DNA of 64,000 nucleotides, from assembly GCF_006980705.1 (NCBI RefSeq), contig NZ_SBHO01000008.1:1-64000 (forward strand). Reading direction: 5' to 3'. The notes beneath the pieces are model-generated. The model ran no database searches and had not been told where the DNA came from. It saw only the letters and a list, made by a program, of their open reading frames with translations. This DNA comes from Tepidiphilus olei (GTDB lineage Bacteria; Pseudomonadota; Gammaproteobacteria; Burkholderiales; Rhodocyclaceae). Shown in pieces: positions 27,742-37,523 of this stretch; position 1 is the first letter of the stretch; the number at the start of each line of letters is the position of its first letter. Made by a program: the position numbers and the translations under genes.

Positions 27742-28644
27742 TCAGCGCCGGCGCTCGGCGACGAAACGGGCGAGCTCGCACAGGCGCTCGGCAGGCGGTC
27801 CCAGGGCGGTGAATGCAGTGAGGGTTTCTGCCAGGGTATTTCGTGCAGCCTCGATCGCTCCCTCCAACCCCAGGAGCGTGACATAGGTGGCCTTGGCGTG
27901 GCGTTCGTCCTTGCCGGCGGTCTTGCCCAGGGTGGTGCTATCGGCAGTGGCGTCCAGGATGTCGTCGGTGATCTGGAAGAGGAGCCCGAGGGCGTTGGCA
28001 CCGCGCTCGAGCGTGGCATGGGCTTGCGCATCGGGTTCGTCGCAGTAAGCGCCGGCGAGGACCGCATAGCGGATGAGCGCCCCCGTTTTGCGCCGATGCA
28101 GGGCTTGCAGCGATTCCAGGGGGATCTTGCGGCCGGTGGCTTCCAGGTCGAGCGCCTGCCCTCCGGCCATACCGTGCGAACCGCTGGCGCGGGCGAGCTC
28201 ACGCACCAGGCAGAGCTGACGTTTCGCAGGCAAACTGGGTAAGGACGTGGCCAGGAGCTGGAAGGCGAGTGTCTGCAACGTATCTCCGGTGAGTAGTGCC
28301 GTGGCTTCGTCGAAGGCCACATGGACGGTGGGGCGGCCGTGGCGCAGAGTGTCGTCGTCCATCGCGGGCAGGTCGTCGTGGACCAGCGAATAGACGTGGA
28401 TGAGCTCGACCGCCGCCGCGACGGGCAACAGCGCTTCGGTCGGGGCACCGAATCCCTCGCCGGAGGCGAAGACGAGCAGCGGCCGGATGCGTTTTCCGCC
28501 GCCGAGCACGGCGTAGCGCATCGCTTCGTGCAGGCGCCGGGGTTCCGTGTCGGCCGGCGGGAGAATTTGCTCGAGGAAGTGTTCGACGAGGGCCCGGCGG
28601 CGCTCGCACCAGAGCTCGAACGGTTCGCGCACGGAGAGCGTCAT
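27742..28644 (-). CDS. ispA: Farnesyl diphosphate synthase
   Basis: A 300-residue prenyltransferase making geranyl and farnesyl diphosphate from IPP and DMAPP. GGGKRIRPLLVFASGE, the first aspartate-rich motif VHDDLPAMDDDTLRHGRPT and the second (ITDDILD) are present. The two-residue insert in the first motif (DDLPAMD) is characteristic of bacterial FPP synthases and separates it from IspB. Its start overlaps the xseB stop by ATGA, as in the common xseB-ispA-dxs order. Confidence 0.96.
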   Translation of the reverse strand: MTLSVREPFELWCERRRALVEHFLEQILPPADTEPRRLHEAMRYAVLGGGKRIRPLLVFASGEGFGAPTEALLPVAAAVELIHVYSLVHDDLPAMDDDTLRHGRPTVHVAFDEATALLTGDTLQTLAFQLLATSLPSLPAKRQLCLVRELARASGSHGMAGGQALDLEATGRKIPLESLQALHRRKTGALIRYAVLAGAYCDEPDAQAHATLERGANALGLLFQITDDILDATADSTTLGKTAGKDERHAKATYVTLLGLEGAIEAARNTLAETLTAFTALGPPAERLCELARFVAERRR

Positions 28645-28880
28645 CGTTCGGCGGGAGGGTCTAGGGACACGAGGGAGCCGTTTTCGATGGCGAGCAGGCG
28701 CTGCTCGGCTTCGTCGAGCACCTGACGGCAGCGACGCACCAGCGCCACGCCTTGCTGATAGCGTTGTAGGGCCGTCTCGAGCGGTAGGCGGCCGGTCTCG
28801 AGCGCCTGGACGATGCGCTCGAGTTCGGTGAGCGCGGCTTCGAAGTCGAGGTTCTCGGGTGCGGCGGCGGGTTCGTTCAT
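28641..28880 (-). CDS. xseB: Exodeoxyribonuclease VII small subunit
   Basis: A 79-residue helical protein that partners the large subunit XseA in degrading single-stranded [23 protein letters not shown] and [21 protein letters not shown] are the family hallmark. The start ATG 28880 overlaps the ispH stop, and its stop overlaps the ispA start. The gene for the large subunit is not in the window. Confidence 0.94.
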   Translation of the reverse strand: MNEPAAAPENLDFEAALTELERIVQALETGRLPLETALQRYQQGVALVRRCRQVLDEAEQRLLAIENGSLVSLDPPAER

Positions 28881-29818
28881 GTCGCCTCCGTGAGGGTTTT
28901 GGGAAGGGTGAAACGGACGTTTTCCGCCACGCCCGGGAGTTCGGCGATGTCGCTGACCCCCAGCTGGCGTAGCCGGGCGAGGACGCGCTGTACGAGTTCT
29001 TCCGGGGCCGAGGCACCGGCGGTGAGGCCGATGCGCCGTGCTTGGCCGAGCGTCTCGGCCGTGAGCGCCGTTTCGTCCTCGATGAGCCGTGCCGGGATGC
29101 CCAGCGCCGCGGCCACTTCCCGCAGGCGATTGGAGTTGGAGCTGTTGGGAGAGCCGATCACCAGCACGAGGTCGCATTGGGTGGCAAGCTGCTTGACGGC
29201 ATCCTGGCGGTTTTGCGTGGCGTAGCAGATGTCGTCTTTCTTGGGGCCGAGAATGCGAGGATAGCGTGCGGTGAGCCGTGCGATGATGCGCCGGGCGTCA
29301 TCGACCGAGAGTGTCGTCTGGGTCACGTAGGCACAGCGTTCGGGATCGAGCGAGAGCCGGTCAACCTCTTCTTCGGTCTCCACGAGGTGGATGCGATCGG
29401 GCACTTGCCCCATCGTTCCCTCGACCTCGGGATGCCCGCGGTGTCCGATCATCACGATGTCGTAGCCTTGGCGGTGCAGCCGCTGCACTTCGTGGTGCAC
29501 CTTGGTGACCAGGGGGCAAGTGGCGTCGAGCACGGTGAGGCCACGCGCCCGGGCGCGCTCGTGGATCGTCTGAGCCACGCCGTGGGCGCTGAAGACGACG
29601 ACGGCCCCGTCGGGGACTTCGTCGAGCTCTTCGACGAAAACGGCCCCGCGCGCGCGCAGGGTTTCGACCACGTGGCGGTTGTGCACGATCTCGTGGCGTA
29701 CATAGATGGGGGCGCCGAAGCGTTCGAGTGCCCGCTCGACGATCTCGATGGCACGATCGACCCCGGCGCAGAAGCCGCGGGGGTTGGCGAGCATCACGGT
29801 GGGAGGAGTAGTAGCCAT
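28877..29818 (-). CDS. ispH: 4-hydroxy-3-methylbut-2-enyl diphosphate reductase
   Basis: A 313-residue iron-sulfur enzyme making IPP and DMAPP in the last MEP-pathway step. The three cluster cysteines fall in [14 protein letters not shown] (Cys17), [12 protein letters not shown] and the later [15 protein letters not shown]. The substrate-binding [11 protein letters not shown] and VGTA-like [12 protein letters not shown] segments are clear. It lies 7 bases after fkpB and overlaps xseB. The lspA-fkpB-ispH order is conserved in proteobacteria. Confidence 0.96.
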   Translation of the reverse strand: MATTPPTVMLANPRGFCAGVDRAIEIVERALERFGAPIYVRHEIVHNRHVVETLRARGAVFVEELDEVPDGAVVVFSAHGVAQTIHERARARGLTVLDATCPLVTKVHHEVQRLHRQGYDIVMIGHRGHPEVEGTMGQVPDRIHLVETEEEVDRLSLDPERCAYVTQTTLSVDDARRIIARLTARYPRILGPKKDDICYATQNRQDAVKQLATQCDLVLVIGSPNSSNSNRLREVAAALGIPARLIEDETALTAETLGQARRIGLTAGASAPEELVQRVLARLRQLGVSDIAELPGVAENVRFTLPKTLTEAT

Positions 29819-29825
29819 AGTGGGG

Positions 29826-30254
29826 TCAGCTGATGCCGATGATGTGCACTTCGAGCCGGACGGTCTTGCCGGCAAGGGGATGGTTGAAGTCCACGACGCC
29901 ATACTCCTCGGTGAGTTCCCGTACCAGACCCGTATAGCGCGAACCGTCGGGAGCGGCGAACTCCATGAGCGTCATGGCCTCGGTGACTTCCGGTGGAAAA
30001 TCGGCACGCGCCACTCGCTCGACGAGCTCGGGGCGGTGCGGGCCGAAGGCTTCTTCGGGTGGCAGCGTGAAGACGCGATGCTCACCCACGCTCAGTCCCA
30101 CCAAACAGCGCTCGAGCGCCGGCAGCACTTCCCCCGTGCCAAGTTGTAAGGTGGCAGGGGTGGCCTCGAAGGTGCTCACCACGGCGGTGCCGTCTTCGAG
30201 GAGAAAACGGTAGTGGAGGGTGACGAGGCTGTCGGGGCGGACGGTGTCGGTCAT
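29826..30254 (-). CDS. fkpB: FKBP-type peptidyl-prolyl cis-trans isomerase (SlpA/FkpB)
   Basis: A 142-residue cytoplasmic chaperone-isomerase of the SlyD/SlpA group. [14 protein letters not shown] opens the FKBP fold, [21 protein letters not shown] leads into the inserted chaperone flap, and [16 protein letters not shown] closes it. It overlaps lspA by ATGA and precedes ispH. Partner proteins are unknown. Confidence 0.93.
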   Translation of the reverse strand: MTDTVRPDSLVTLHYRFLLEDGTAVVSTFEATPATLQLGTGEVLPALERCLVGLSVGEHRVFTLPPEEAFGPHRPELVERVARADFPPEVTEAMTLMEFAAPDGSRYTGLVRELTEEYGVVDFNHPLAGKTVRLEVHIIGIS

Positions 30255-30766
30255 GTCGGGGTCTCATTTGGTGGTTCGTTGGCGTGACGCGCCTGTTTGC
30301 CTTGCCGCCATTGGTGCCACAGCAGCAACGCCACGCCGACGGTGATGGCGCTGTCGGCGAGGTTGAAGGCGGGCCAAGCCCAACGGCCGGCGTGAAAGAG
30401 CAGGAAATCGTAGACTGCGCCATGCACCAGCCGGTCGATGGCATTGCCGAGCGCCCCGCCGACGATCAGACCATAGGCGAGGCGCTCCATCCGTCCTGCC
30501 TCTCTAGCCGCGGCGAGCCAAAGCAGCCATGCGCTCACGGCGAGCGCGAGCACGAGGAAGAACCCGCGCTGCCAGCCTCCGGCTTGCGCGAGAAAGCTGA
30601 AGGCCGCTCCCGGATTGTATACCGAGACGAGCTGCAGGAAAGGCGCGAGCACCAGGCGCTCACCCTCGGGGAGCCAACGCGAGAGGGCGAGCTTGCTACC
30701 CTGATCGAGCGCCATCACCGCCAGGGCAATGGCGAGCGTCGGCCGCAGGCGGGCGAAGGCGCTCAT
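30251..30766 (-). CDS. lspA: Lipoprotein signal peptidase (signal peptidase II)
   Basis: A 171-residue inner-membrane aspartyl protease that cleaves the signal peptide of diacylated prolipoproteins. Four membrane helices are visible. The catalytic aspartates are Asp111 in GNAIDRL and Asp138 in FNLADSAI, with [11 protein letters not shown] conserved. ATG 30766 is chosen because it overlaps the ileS stop by ATGA. The ileS-lspA pairing is widespread. Confidence 0.96.
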   Translation of the reverse strand: MSAFARLRPTLAIALAVMALDQGSKLALSRWLPEGERLVLAPFLQLVSVYNPGAAFSFLAQAGGWQRGFFLVLALAVSAWLLWLAAAREAGRMERLAYGLIVGGALGNAIDRLVHGAVYDFLLFHAGRWAWPAFNLADSAITVGVALLLWHQWRQGKQARHANEPPNETPT

Positions 30767-33576
30767 GCCCAGCGGCGCGTCTCGCCCGCGCCGTGTAGGT
30801 TGTCGATGCAACGCGCGCACAGGGTGGGGTGCTCGGGGTCGCTGCCCACGTCGGCTTCATAGTGCCAGCAGCGCTCGCATTTGGCGTGTGGGCTCGGCTC
30901 GACCTCGATTCCCTCGTCTGTGGGCGAGTCGACTTCCGCCAGACGCGCTTCCGAGGTGATGAGGGCGAACTTGAGCTCTGCGCCCAAGGCCGCGAGCGCG
31001 GCGTAGCGTTCGCCGTGGGCACGGATCGTGACTTCGGCCTGCAGCGAGGGGCCGACGCGGCCTTGCATGCGCACCGCCTCGATCGCCTTGTTGACCGCCT
31101 CGCGCGTCTCGAGCACGAGCGTCCAGCGACGTTCGATCGTCTCGGCGTCAGCGACTTCCGGAATCTCGTGCCAGGTATGCAGCATCACGCTGTCGTCGTC
31201 GCTGCCGGTGAGGTAGGTCCAGATCTCTTCGGCGGTGAAAGCGAGCACCGGCGCCATCAGGCGCACGAAGGCGTGCAAGATGTGGTGGAGTGCCGTCTGT
31301 GCCGACCGCCGCGGCAGCCCATCGGCCGGGGTCGTGTAGAGGCGATCCTTGAGGACGTCGAGGTAGAAGGCGCCCAGCTCCTCGGCGGCGTAGTTCTGCA
31401 GCGCCTGCACCACCTTGTGGAATTCGAAACGCTCGTAGTCGGCGCAGACCTGCGCCTGCAGGCGCGCTAGCCGCAGCAGGGCGTAGCGGTCGAGCTCCAC
31501 CATGTCTTCCACCGGAACCGCATCCCGCGCGTACTCGAAGTCGGCCACGTTGGCGAGCATGAAGCGCAGCGTGTTGCGCAGTCGCCGGTAGACCTCGACG
31601 ACGCGGTCGAGGATCTCCTTGGAGATGGTGAGCTCGCCGGAATAATCCGTGGCGGCGACCCACAGACGCAGGATTTCGGCGCCGAGCGTGTCGGCTACCT
31701 GCTGCGGTGCGACGACGTTGCCGCGCGATTTCGACATCTTCAGCCCTTGGCCGTCGACGACGAATCCGTGCGTGAGCAGCCCCCGGTAGGGCGGATGCCC
31801 GTCGATGGCACAGCCGGTGAGCAGCGACGAATGGAACCAGCCGCGGTGCTGGTCGGACCCCTCGAGGTACAGGTCGGCCGGATGCCCTAGCTCGGGATGC
31901 GAACCGCGCAGCACGTGCACGTGGGTGGTGCCAGAGTCGAACCACACATCCAGCGTGTCGAGCACTTTTTCGTAGCGATCCGCTTCCTCGCCGAGCAGTT
32001 CGCGGGGATCGAGCCGGAACCAGGCCTCGATCCCCTCGCGTTCGACGCGCTGGGCGACTTCCTCGATGAGCTGCGCCGTAGCGGGGTGCGGTTCACCCGT
32101 GGTCTTGTCGACGAAGAAGGCGATCGGCACGCCCCAGTTGCGTTGGCGCGAGATACACCAGTCGGGACGATTGGCGATCATGGCATGCAGCCGCGCCTGC
32201 CCCCAGGCCGGATAGAAGCGCGTGGCTTCCACCCCGCGCAAGGCTTTGTCGCGCAGGGTCTCGCCGTCGGGTAGGGCGCGACCGGGTATCGTATCCATGG
32301 CGATGAACCACTGGCCGGTGGCGCGATAGATCGTCGGGCTCTTGTGGCGCCAGCAGTGGGGGTAGCTGTGGCGGATCGGCGCGTGGGCGAAGAGCGATCC
32401 GACTTCTTCGAGCTTGGCGACGATCTTCGGGTTCGCGTCCCAGATCGAAAGCCCGCCGAAGAAGGGGAGCGCAGGATCATAGGTCCCGTCGCCGCGCACC
32501 GGCATGAGGATGTCTTCCTGGCGCATGCCGGCCTTGAGGCAGGTGAGGAAGTCGTCGACGCCGTAGGCCGGCGCCGAATGCACCAGACCCGTGCCGGTGG
32601 AGGTATCGACGTAATCGGCCGCGATCACCAGGCTGTCGCGGGCATAGAAAGGGTGGCGGAAACGCAGCCGGTCGAGCGCCGTGCCGTGCGCTGCGCCCAG
32701 CACGCGCCCCTCGAGTCCGTAGCGCGCGAGTGCCTGTTCGCGCAGCGCCGCGGCGAGGATGAGCGCGCCGCGGGGCGTGGCCACCAGTTCATAGACGACC
32801 TCGGGGTGCACGTTGATCGCCTGGTTGGCGGGAATGGTCCACGGCGTGGTGGTCCAGATCACGGCGTAGATCGGCCCTTGCGGCGGCTCGCTCAGGCCGA
32901 AGGCGTGGGCGAGGCGCGTGCGTTCGGCGGGGTCTTCGAGGGGGAAACCGACGTCGATCGCCGGCGAGGTGCGCTCGGCGTATTCGATTTCGGCTTCTGC
33001 CAGGGCCGAGCCGCAGTCGAAACACCAGTTGACGGGTTTGAGCCCCTTGTAGAGGTAGCCGCGCTCGTAGATTTTGCCCAGCGCCCGAATCTCGTTCGCC
33101 TCGTTGGCGAAGTTCATCGTGAGGTAAGGATCGTCCCAGTCGCCCAGCACGCCCAGGCGGATGAAATCTTTCATCTGGCGCTGGATCTGCTCGGCGGCGT
33201 ATTCGCGGCAGCGGCGGCGGGCCTCGTCCGGCGGCAGGTGTTTGCCGTAGAGTTTTTCGATCTGATGTTCGATCGGCAGGCCATGGCAGTCCCAGCCCGG
33301 GACGTAGGGGGCATCGAACCCGGCCAGCGTCTTCGAGCGTACGATGATGTCCTTGAGGATCTTGTTGACCGCGTGGCCGATGTGGATGTCGCCGTTGGCG
33401 TAGGGCGGGCCGTCGTGCAGCACGAATTTGGGCCGACCGCGGCAGACCTCGCGGATCTTGCGGTAGAGCTTTTTCTGCTGCCATTGGGCGATCCAGCCCG
33501 GCTCGCGTTTGGCGAGGTTGGCGCGCATGGGGAAGGGCGTATCGGGAAGGTTGAGCGTGGCACGATAGTCGGTCAT
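30763..33576 (-). CDS. ileS: Isoleucyl-tRNA synthetase
   Basis: A 937-residue class I synthetase charging tRNA-Ile with editing of valine. The HIGH motif appears as [11 protein letters not shown], the KMSKS loop as LKMSKSRGN, and the C-terminal zinc site as [11 protein letters not shown] with [26 protein letters not shown] and the editing-domain [16 protein letters not shown] are present. The start ATG 33576 overlaps the ribF stop; a longer upstream frame is a shadow of ribF. No T-box is seen upstream, as expected for a proteobacterium. Confidence 0.97.
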   Translation of the reverse strand: MTDYRATLNLPDTPFPMRANLAKREPGWIAQWQQKKLYRKIREVCRGRPKFVLHDGPPYANGDIHIGHAVNKILKDIIVRSKTLAGFDAPYVPGWDCHGLPIEHQIEKLYGKHLPPDEARRRCREYAAEQIQRQMKDFIRLGVLGDWDDPYLTMNFANEANEIRALGKIYERGYLYKGLKPVNWCFDCGSALAEAEIEYAERTSPAIDVGFPLEDPAERTRLAHAFGLSEPPQGPIYAVIWTTTPWTIPANQAINVHPEVVYELVATPRGALILAAALREQALARYGLEGRVLGAAHGTALDRLRFRHPFYARDSLVIAADYVDTSTGTGLVHSAPAYGVDDFLTCLKAGMRQEDILMPVRGDGTYDPALPFFGGLSIWDANPKIVAKLEEVGSLFAHAPIRHSYPHCWRHKSPTIYRATGQWFIAMDTIPGRALPDGETLRDKALRGVEATRFYPAWGQARLHAMIANRPDWCISRQRNWGVPIAFFVDKTTGEPHPATAQLIEEVAQRVEREGIEAWFRLDPRELLGEEADRYEKVLDTLDVWFDSGTTHVHVLRGSHPELGHPADLYLEGSDQHRGWFHSSLLTGCAIDGHPPYRGLLTHGFVVDGQGLKMSKSRGNVVAPQQVADTLGAEILRLWVAATDYSGELTISKEILDRVVEVYRRLRNTLRFMLANVADFEYARDAVPVEDMVELDRYALLRLARLQAQVCADYERFEFHKVVQALQNYAAEELGAFYLDVLKDRLYTTPADGLPRRSAQTALHHILHAFVRLMAPVLAFTAEEIWTYLTGSDDDSVMLHTWHEIPEVADAETIERRWTLVLETREAVNKAIEAVRMQGRVGPSLQAEVTIRAHGERYAALAALGAELKFALITSEARLAEVDSPTDEGIEVEPSPHAKCERCWHYEADVGSDPEHPTLCARCIDNLHGAGETRRWA

Positions 33577-34526
33577 GGATGATCCTCGGTCAGGGGGAAC
33601 GTCGCGCCGTGATGTCGATGCCATTGGCGGGCATGGACGACGTCTTCGGCGATCTGGGCTCGCAGGGCGTCCAGGCCGGCGAACTTGCGTTCCTCGCGCA
33701 GTTTGTGGAAGAAGGCGACGCACAGGCGACGGCCGTAGCATTCGCCGTGCCAGTCGAGCAGGTGGACCTCGAGCCGCGGCAAGAGTCCGCCCACCGTCGG
33801 GCGCAGGCCGATGTTGGCCACCGCGGGCAGCGGCGAGGCGGCAAGCCCCGTCACGGCGCAGACATAGACGCCCGGCGGAGCGAGCCGGCGCGGCGACAAG
33901 GCGATGTTGGCGGTGGGAAAGCCGAGCGTGCGTCCGAGTTTCTCGCCGTGCATCACTCGGCCCTCGATGCTGTACGGGCGCCCGAGCAGACGTGCGGCCT
34001 GGGCGAGCTTGCCCTCGGTCACCAGGGTACGGATGAGGCTGCTGGAGACGCGCCACTGATCGATGCGCACTTCAGGGATCGGCTCGACGGTGAAACCATA
34101 CCGTTCGCCGGCTTCGAGCAGTTCGGCGAGACCTCCGCTGCGTCGGGCGCCGAAACGAAAATCGTCGCCGATGACGAGGTGCTTGACGTTGAGACCGCGC
34201 ACGAGCAGCGTTTCGATGAATTCCGCGGCTCCGAGCCGGGCAAGGCGCAGGTCGAATCGCAGCACGTGCAGGCGATCGAGCGCCGAGTCGGTGAGCGCGA
34301 GGAGCTTCTCGCGCAAGGTGCTCAGCCGCGGCGGGGCGGATTGCGGGGCGAAGAATTCACGCGGGTGAGGCTCGAAGGTGAGGGCGGCGGCCTGGATCCG
34401 GGCTTCGTCGGCGCGCTCGCGCACCAGGCGCAACAGAACCTGGTGTCCGCGATGGACACCATCGAAATTGCCGATCGTCAGCACGGTGGGCGGATGAGGT
34501 CCGCCGCTGCCTCGGATGACGCGCAT
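33573..34526 (-). CDS. ribF: Bifunctional riboflavin kinase / FAD synthetase
   Basis: A 317-residue enzyme making FMN and then FAD from riboflavin. The N-terminal adenylyltransferase domain has [16 protein letters not shown] and [14 protein letters not shown]; the C-terminal kinase domain has the [20 protein letters not shown] and PTANIAL motifs. It heads the long leftward chain (ribF-ileS-lspA-fkpB-ispH-xseB-ispA-dxs-folE2). A TATAAT box lies 26 bases upstream. Confidence 0.96.
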   Translation of the reverse strand: MRVIRGSGGPHPPTVLTIGNFDGVHRGHQVLLRLVRERADEARIQAAALTFEPHPREFFAPQSAPPRLSTLREKLLALTDSALDRLHVLRFDLRLARLGAAEFIETLLVRGLNVKHLVIGDDFRFGARRSGGLAELLEAGERYGFTVEPIPEVRIDQWRVSSSLIRTLVTEGKLAQAARLLGRPYSIEGRVMHGEKLGRTLGFPTANIALSPRRLAPPGVYVCAVTGLAASPLPAVANIGLRPTVGGLLPRLEVHLLDWHGECYGRRLCVAFFHKLREERKFAGLDALRAQIAEDVVHARQWHRHHGATFPLTEDHP

Positions 34527-34551
34527 GGCCGCTGTGCCGGAAAAAACTTTG

Positions 34552-34557
34552 ATTATA
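34552..34557 (-). promoter_or_regulatory. Candidate -10 box for the ribF gene chain
   Basis: On the minus strand a perfect TATAAT stands 26 bases before the ribF start in the 58-base gap after amiC. The -35 region is weak (no clear TTGACA match at 17 bases), so strength and use are uncertain. Confidence 0.4.
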
Positions 34558-34584
34558 TCGGCTGTGCAGCGAAACGCCGTCTTT

Positions 34585-35922
34585 TCAGCCCCTTCCCTCG
34601 CGTGCAGCGATCAGCAGGCGGGGGGTCGGAGCCGTGGTCTCGAGGTAGCGTTGCAGTCCCTTGAGGATCGCCTGCGCCAGTTGCTCTTGGTATTTTGGGT
34701 CTTTCAGTCGCCGCTCTTCCTCTGGGTTGCTGATGAAGGCAGTCTCGACCAATATGGCAGGAACGTCCGGATTGCGCAACACGGCGAAGTTGGCGTATTC
34801 GATGTCGCGTTTGTGCAACGTATTGACTTGCCCGAGGGCGGTAAGGACGTGGCGCCCGAGCTGGGCGGAATCCTGCATGGTCGCCGTGAGCGAGAGATCG
34901 AGCAAGGTCTTGGCGACGTGCTCGTTCTGTTGCCCCAAATTGATGCCTCCGATGAGGTCGGCCTGGTTTTCTTTGTTGGCGAGCCAACGTGCGGTGGTGC
35001 TCGAGGCGCCGCGATTGCTCAGCACATAGACGGAGCTGCCGCGCGGTGCCGAGGAGGCCACGGCGTCGGCATGGATGGAAATGAAGAGGTCGGCCTGGGC
35101 CCTACGGGCTCGCCGTACGCGCTCGCCAAGGGGAACGAAATAGTCTCCGTCACGGGTCAGGGCACAACGTAGATTGGGTTGGGCATCGATGATGCGTTTG
35201 AGCCGGCGCGCGATGGCCAGGGTCACGTCTTTTTCGCGGGTGCCGAAGCGGCCGATCGCTCCCGGATCCTCGCCGCCGTGACCGGGATCGATCACGACCA
35301 CGTAGGGGGCTCCGCCCGAGGCCCGAGCCGTGGTCGGGGCGCCTTTCGTCTGGGCAGGGGGAGGGGCTGAAGCGGTGAGATCGGGCGTTGCGCTCAGCGC
35401 GGAGGATGCCGCCGTGGGCGATGTGGCCGCTCGCTTGCCGTCGAGCTCGGCAAGCAGGGCCTCGATGGGGTCGCGCGGCGTTTTGGGATAGACGTCGATG
35501 ACCAGCCGGTGGCGATACTGAGCCACCGGATCCAAGGTGAAAATCTGCGGTTCGGCCTGCCGTTTGAGGTCGATGACCACGCGCACCACGTCGGGACGGA
35601 ACTGACCGATGCGCACGCCATGAATGTTGGGATCGTCGGCCGCGATCTTGTCTGGTAGGCTCTTGAGCACTTCGTCGATGTTCATGCCAGGCAGGTCGAT
35701 CACGAGCCGGTCGGGGTCGGGAACGAAAAGATACTCGAAATGCAGTGGCTGGTTCGCTTCGAGGGTGATCCTCGTGTAATCTTCGGCCGGCCAGGCGCGC
35801 ACGGCGACGAAGGTCGTTCCTTGTGCCCTGGCCAGATGGGGCGTGAGGGTGAAGGCGGCCAGGAGGGCGCCGGCCCGTCCGAGGAAACGGCGCCGAGGGA
35901 CCGTTGCGGGTATGGGCGTCAT
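34585..35922 (-). CDS. amiC: N-acetylmuramoyl-L-alanine amidase (AmiC-type, Tat-exported)
   Basis: Periplasmic amidase that cuts septal peptidoglycan during daughter-cell separation. The 445-residue product starts with a twin-arginine signal (RRRFLGRAG, then a hydrophobic stretch to HLARAQG). An AMIN domain (about residues 35-155) for septal targeting, an Ala/Pro/Ser linker and the zinc amidase_3 domain (VVIDPGHGGEDPGAIG, FISIHADA, ILVETAFISNPEEERRL) follow. It lacks a LysM domain. ATG 35922 overlaps the tsaE stop by ATGA; ATG 35946 would add eight residues. The tsaE-amiC order is common. Confidence 0.93.
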   Translation of the reverse strand: MTPIPATVPRRRFLGRAGALLAAFTLTPHLARAQGTTFVAVRAWPAEDYTRITLEANQPLHFEYLFVPDPDRLVIDLPGMNIDEVLKSLPDKIAADDPNIHGVRIGQFRPDVVRVVIDLKRQAEPQIFTLDPVAQYRHRLVIDVYPKTPRDPIEALLAELDGKRAATSPTAASSALSATPDLTASAPPPAQTKGAPTTARASGGAPYVVVIDPGHGGEDPGAIGRFGTREKDVTLAIARRLKRIIDAQPNLRCALTRDGDYFVPLGERVRRARRAQADLFISIHADAVASSAPRGSSVYVLSNRGASSTTARWLANKENQADLIGGINLGQQNEHVAKTLLDLSLTATMQDSAQLGRHVLTALGQVNTLHKRDIEYANFAVLRNPDVPAILVETAFISNPEEERRLKDPKYQEQLAQAILKGLQRYLETTAPTPRLLIAAREGRG

Positions 35923-36404
35923 GGTGCGGCGAGGCGGTTCAGACATTGGCGAGCCCTCGGGGTCGAGGCGGTTAGCCGAACTTCACGGCTGCCGTCTGGT
36001 CGTGGTTCGATCGTGATCGTCAGATCGGCTCCGGGGGCGAGTGCTGCAGCTTTTTCCGGCCATTCGACGAGGCAAACACCCGTGCCGTCGAAGTATTCCT
36101 CCAGCCCCGCGGCGTAGAATTCTTCCGGTGTCGCGAACCGATAAAAATCAAAGTGATACAAGTTTAATCCAGAAACAGGATAAAGTTCAACCAGTCCGTA
36201 GGTGGGGCTCTTGACGGGACCGGTGTGTCCCAGAGCACGCAGAATCGCGCGCACGAAGGTGGTCTTGCCCGCGCCCAGGGGGCCGACGAGGTGAACGACC
36301 CAGCCAGGGGCAAGGCAGGGGGCCAGACGTGCGGCGAGCGCTGCCATGGCATTCTCGTCGCTGAGCGATAGGGTGATGGCCGAAGTTTCACGAGGCAGGG
36401 ACAT
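35919..36404 (-). CDS. tsaE: tRNA t6A biosynthesis ATPase TsaE
   Basis: A 161-residue P-loop ATPase that works with TsaB and TsaD to put threonylcarbamoyl on A37 of tRNAs. Walker A is GPLGAGKTTFVR; SPTYGLVELYP, the LYHFDFYR strand and LVEWPEKA are typical. The last gene segment overlaps the amiC start. Its start lies only 15 bases from the divergent queG start, so any promoters must reach into the coding regions. Its product and QueG both act in tRNA modification. Confidence 0.95.
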   Translation of the reverse strand: MSLPRETSAITLSLSDENAMAALAARLAPCLAPGWVVHLVGPLGAGKTTFVRAILRALGHTGPVKSPTYGLVELYPVSGLNLYHFDFYRFATPEEFYAAGLEEYFDGTGVCLVEWPEKAAALAPGADLTITIEPRPDGSREVRLTASTPRARQCLNRLAAP

Positions 36405-36419
36405 GGGGCGTTTGTGGAG

Positions 36420-37523
36420 ATGACGAACTTGGTCGATTGGCAGGCGCGCAAACGCGCGATCGCCGAGGCGGCTGCCTCCTTGGGGTTTTCGGCGATGCGG
36501 GTGGCCGAGCCTGATTTGTCTCGGTGCGAACCGAGCCTGCTCGCCTGGTTGGAGGCTGGCTTCCACGGTGAGATGGATTATATGCGCCGGCATGGGCTTT
36601 TGCGTGCGCGTCCGGCAGAATTGGTGCCGGGCACGGTCCGGGTGATCTCCTTGCGCTTTCCCTATTGGCCTGTGGAGGAGGTGCCGGCACGGACCGTGCT
36701 CGCCGACCCGAGGCTTGGTTACGTGTCGCGCTATGCCCTGGGGCGGGATTACCACAAAGTCGTGCGCGCGCGCCTGGCAAAGCTCCTTGCGTTCATGGAA
36801 ACGCTGGGGCCGCACCGTGGGAGGGTCTTCGTCGATTCGGCGCCGGTGATGGAAGTGGCCCTTGCCGAGCGCGCGGGGCTCGGCTGGCGCGGCAAGCACA
36901 CGCTCTTGTTGAACCGAGAGGAAGGGTCCTTCTTCTTTCTCGGCGAGATCTTCACCGATTGGCCCTTGCCGGTGGACGAACCGGTTGCGCCGCACTGCGG
37001 GCGCTGCACCCGTTGCCTCGATCTCTGCCCGACCCGGGCAATCGTGGCGCCCTATCGTCTGGACGCACGCCGATGTATTTCCTATTTGACCATCGAGCAT
37101 CCAGGGCCGATTCCCGAAGCCCTGCGCCCGATGATCGGCAATCGCATCTATGGCTGCGACGATTGCCAACTCGTCTGCCCGTGGAACCGCTTCGCGCGGC
37201 GCGTCGATCTCCCGGAATTCGCGCCACGCCATGGGTTGGATGCGCCGGCGCTCACTTCGCTCTTCGCCTGGAGCGAGGCCGAGTTCCTGGAGCGCTTCGC
37301 CGGCAGCCCCATCCGGCGCATCGGCTGGGAACGGTGGCTGCGCAACCTGGCCGTGGCCCTGGGCAACGCGCCCACGAGTCCGGAGGTGGTGGCGGCGCTC
37401 GCGGCGCGGCGAGAGCATCCCTCCCACCTGGTGCGCGAGCACGTCGCCTGGGCGCTCGCGCGGCATGGAGCGTCTCGAGGGGCGGTGCTACACTCGCGCT
37501 TTTGCAGGGATGGCACAGGATGA
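36420..37523 (+). CDS. queG: Epoxyqueuosine reductase
   Basis: A 367-residue cobalamin-dependent iron-sulfur enzyme that reduces epoxyqueuosine to queuosine in tRNA, the last step of Q synthesis. Two [4Fe-4S] motifs are visible: CGRCTRCLDLCPTRAI and CDDCQLVCPWN. The GLGWRGKHTLLLNREEGSFFFLGEI block is family-typical, and a HEAT-like tail follows. ATG 36420 is used; GTG 36414 would add two residues. The stop overlaps the murI start by ATGA. FolE2 elsewhere in the window feeds the same Q pathway. Confidence 0.95.
   Translation: MTNLVDWQARKRAIAEAAASLGFSAMRVAEPDLSRCEPSLLAWLEAGFHGEMDYMRRHGLLRARPAELVPGTVRVISLRFPYWPVEEVPARTVLADPRLGYVSRYALGRDYHKVVRARLAKLLAFMETLGPHRGRVFVDSAPVMEVALAERAGLGWRGKHTLLLNREEGSFFFLGEIFTDWPLPVDEPVAPHCGRCTRCLDLCPTRAIVAPYRLDARRCISYLTIEHPGPIPEALRPMIGNRIYGCDDCQLVCPWNRFARRVDLPEFAPRHGLDAPALTSLFAWSEAEFLERFAGSPIRRIGWERWLRNLAVALGNAPTSPEVVAALAARREHPSHLVREHVAWALARHGASRGAVLHSRFCRDGTG

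Noticed and set aside
33579-34664. A long open frame antisense to ribF
   Set aside because: No start region or motif supports it, and ribF on the other strand is unambiguous.
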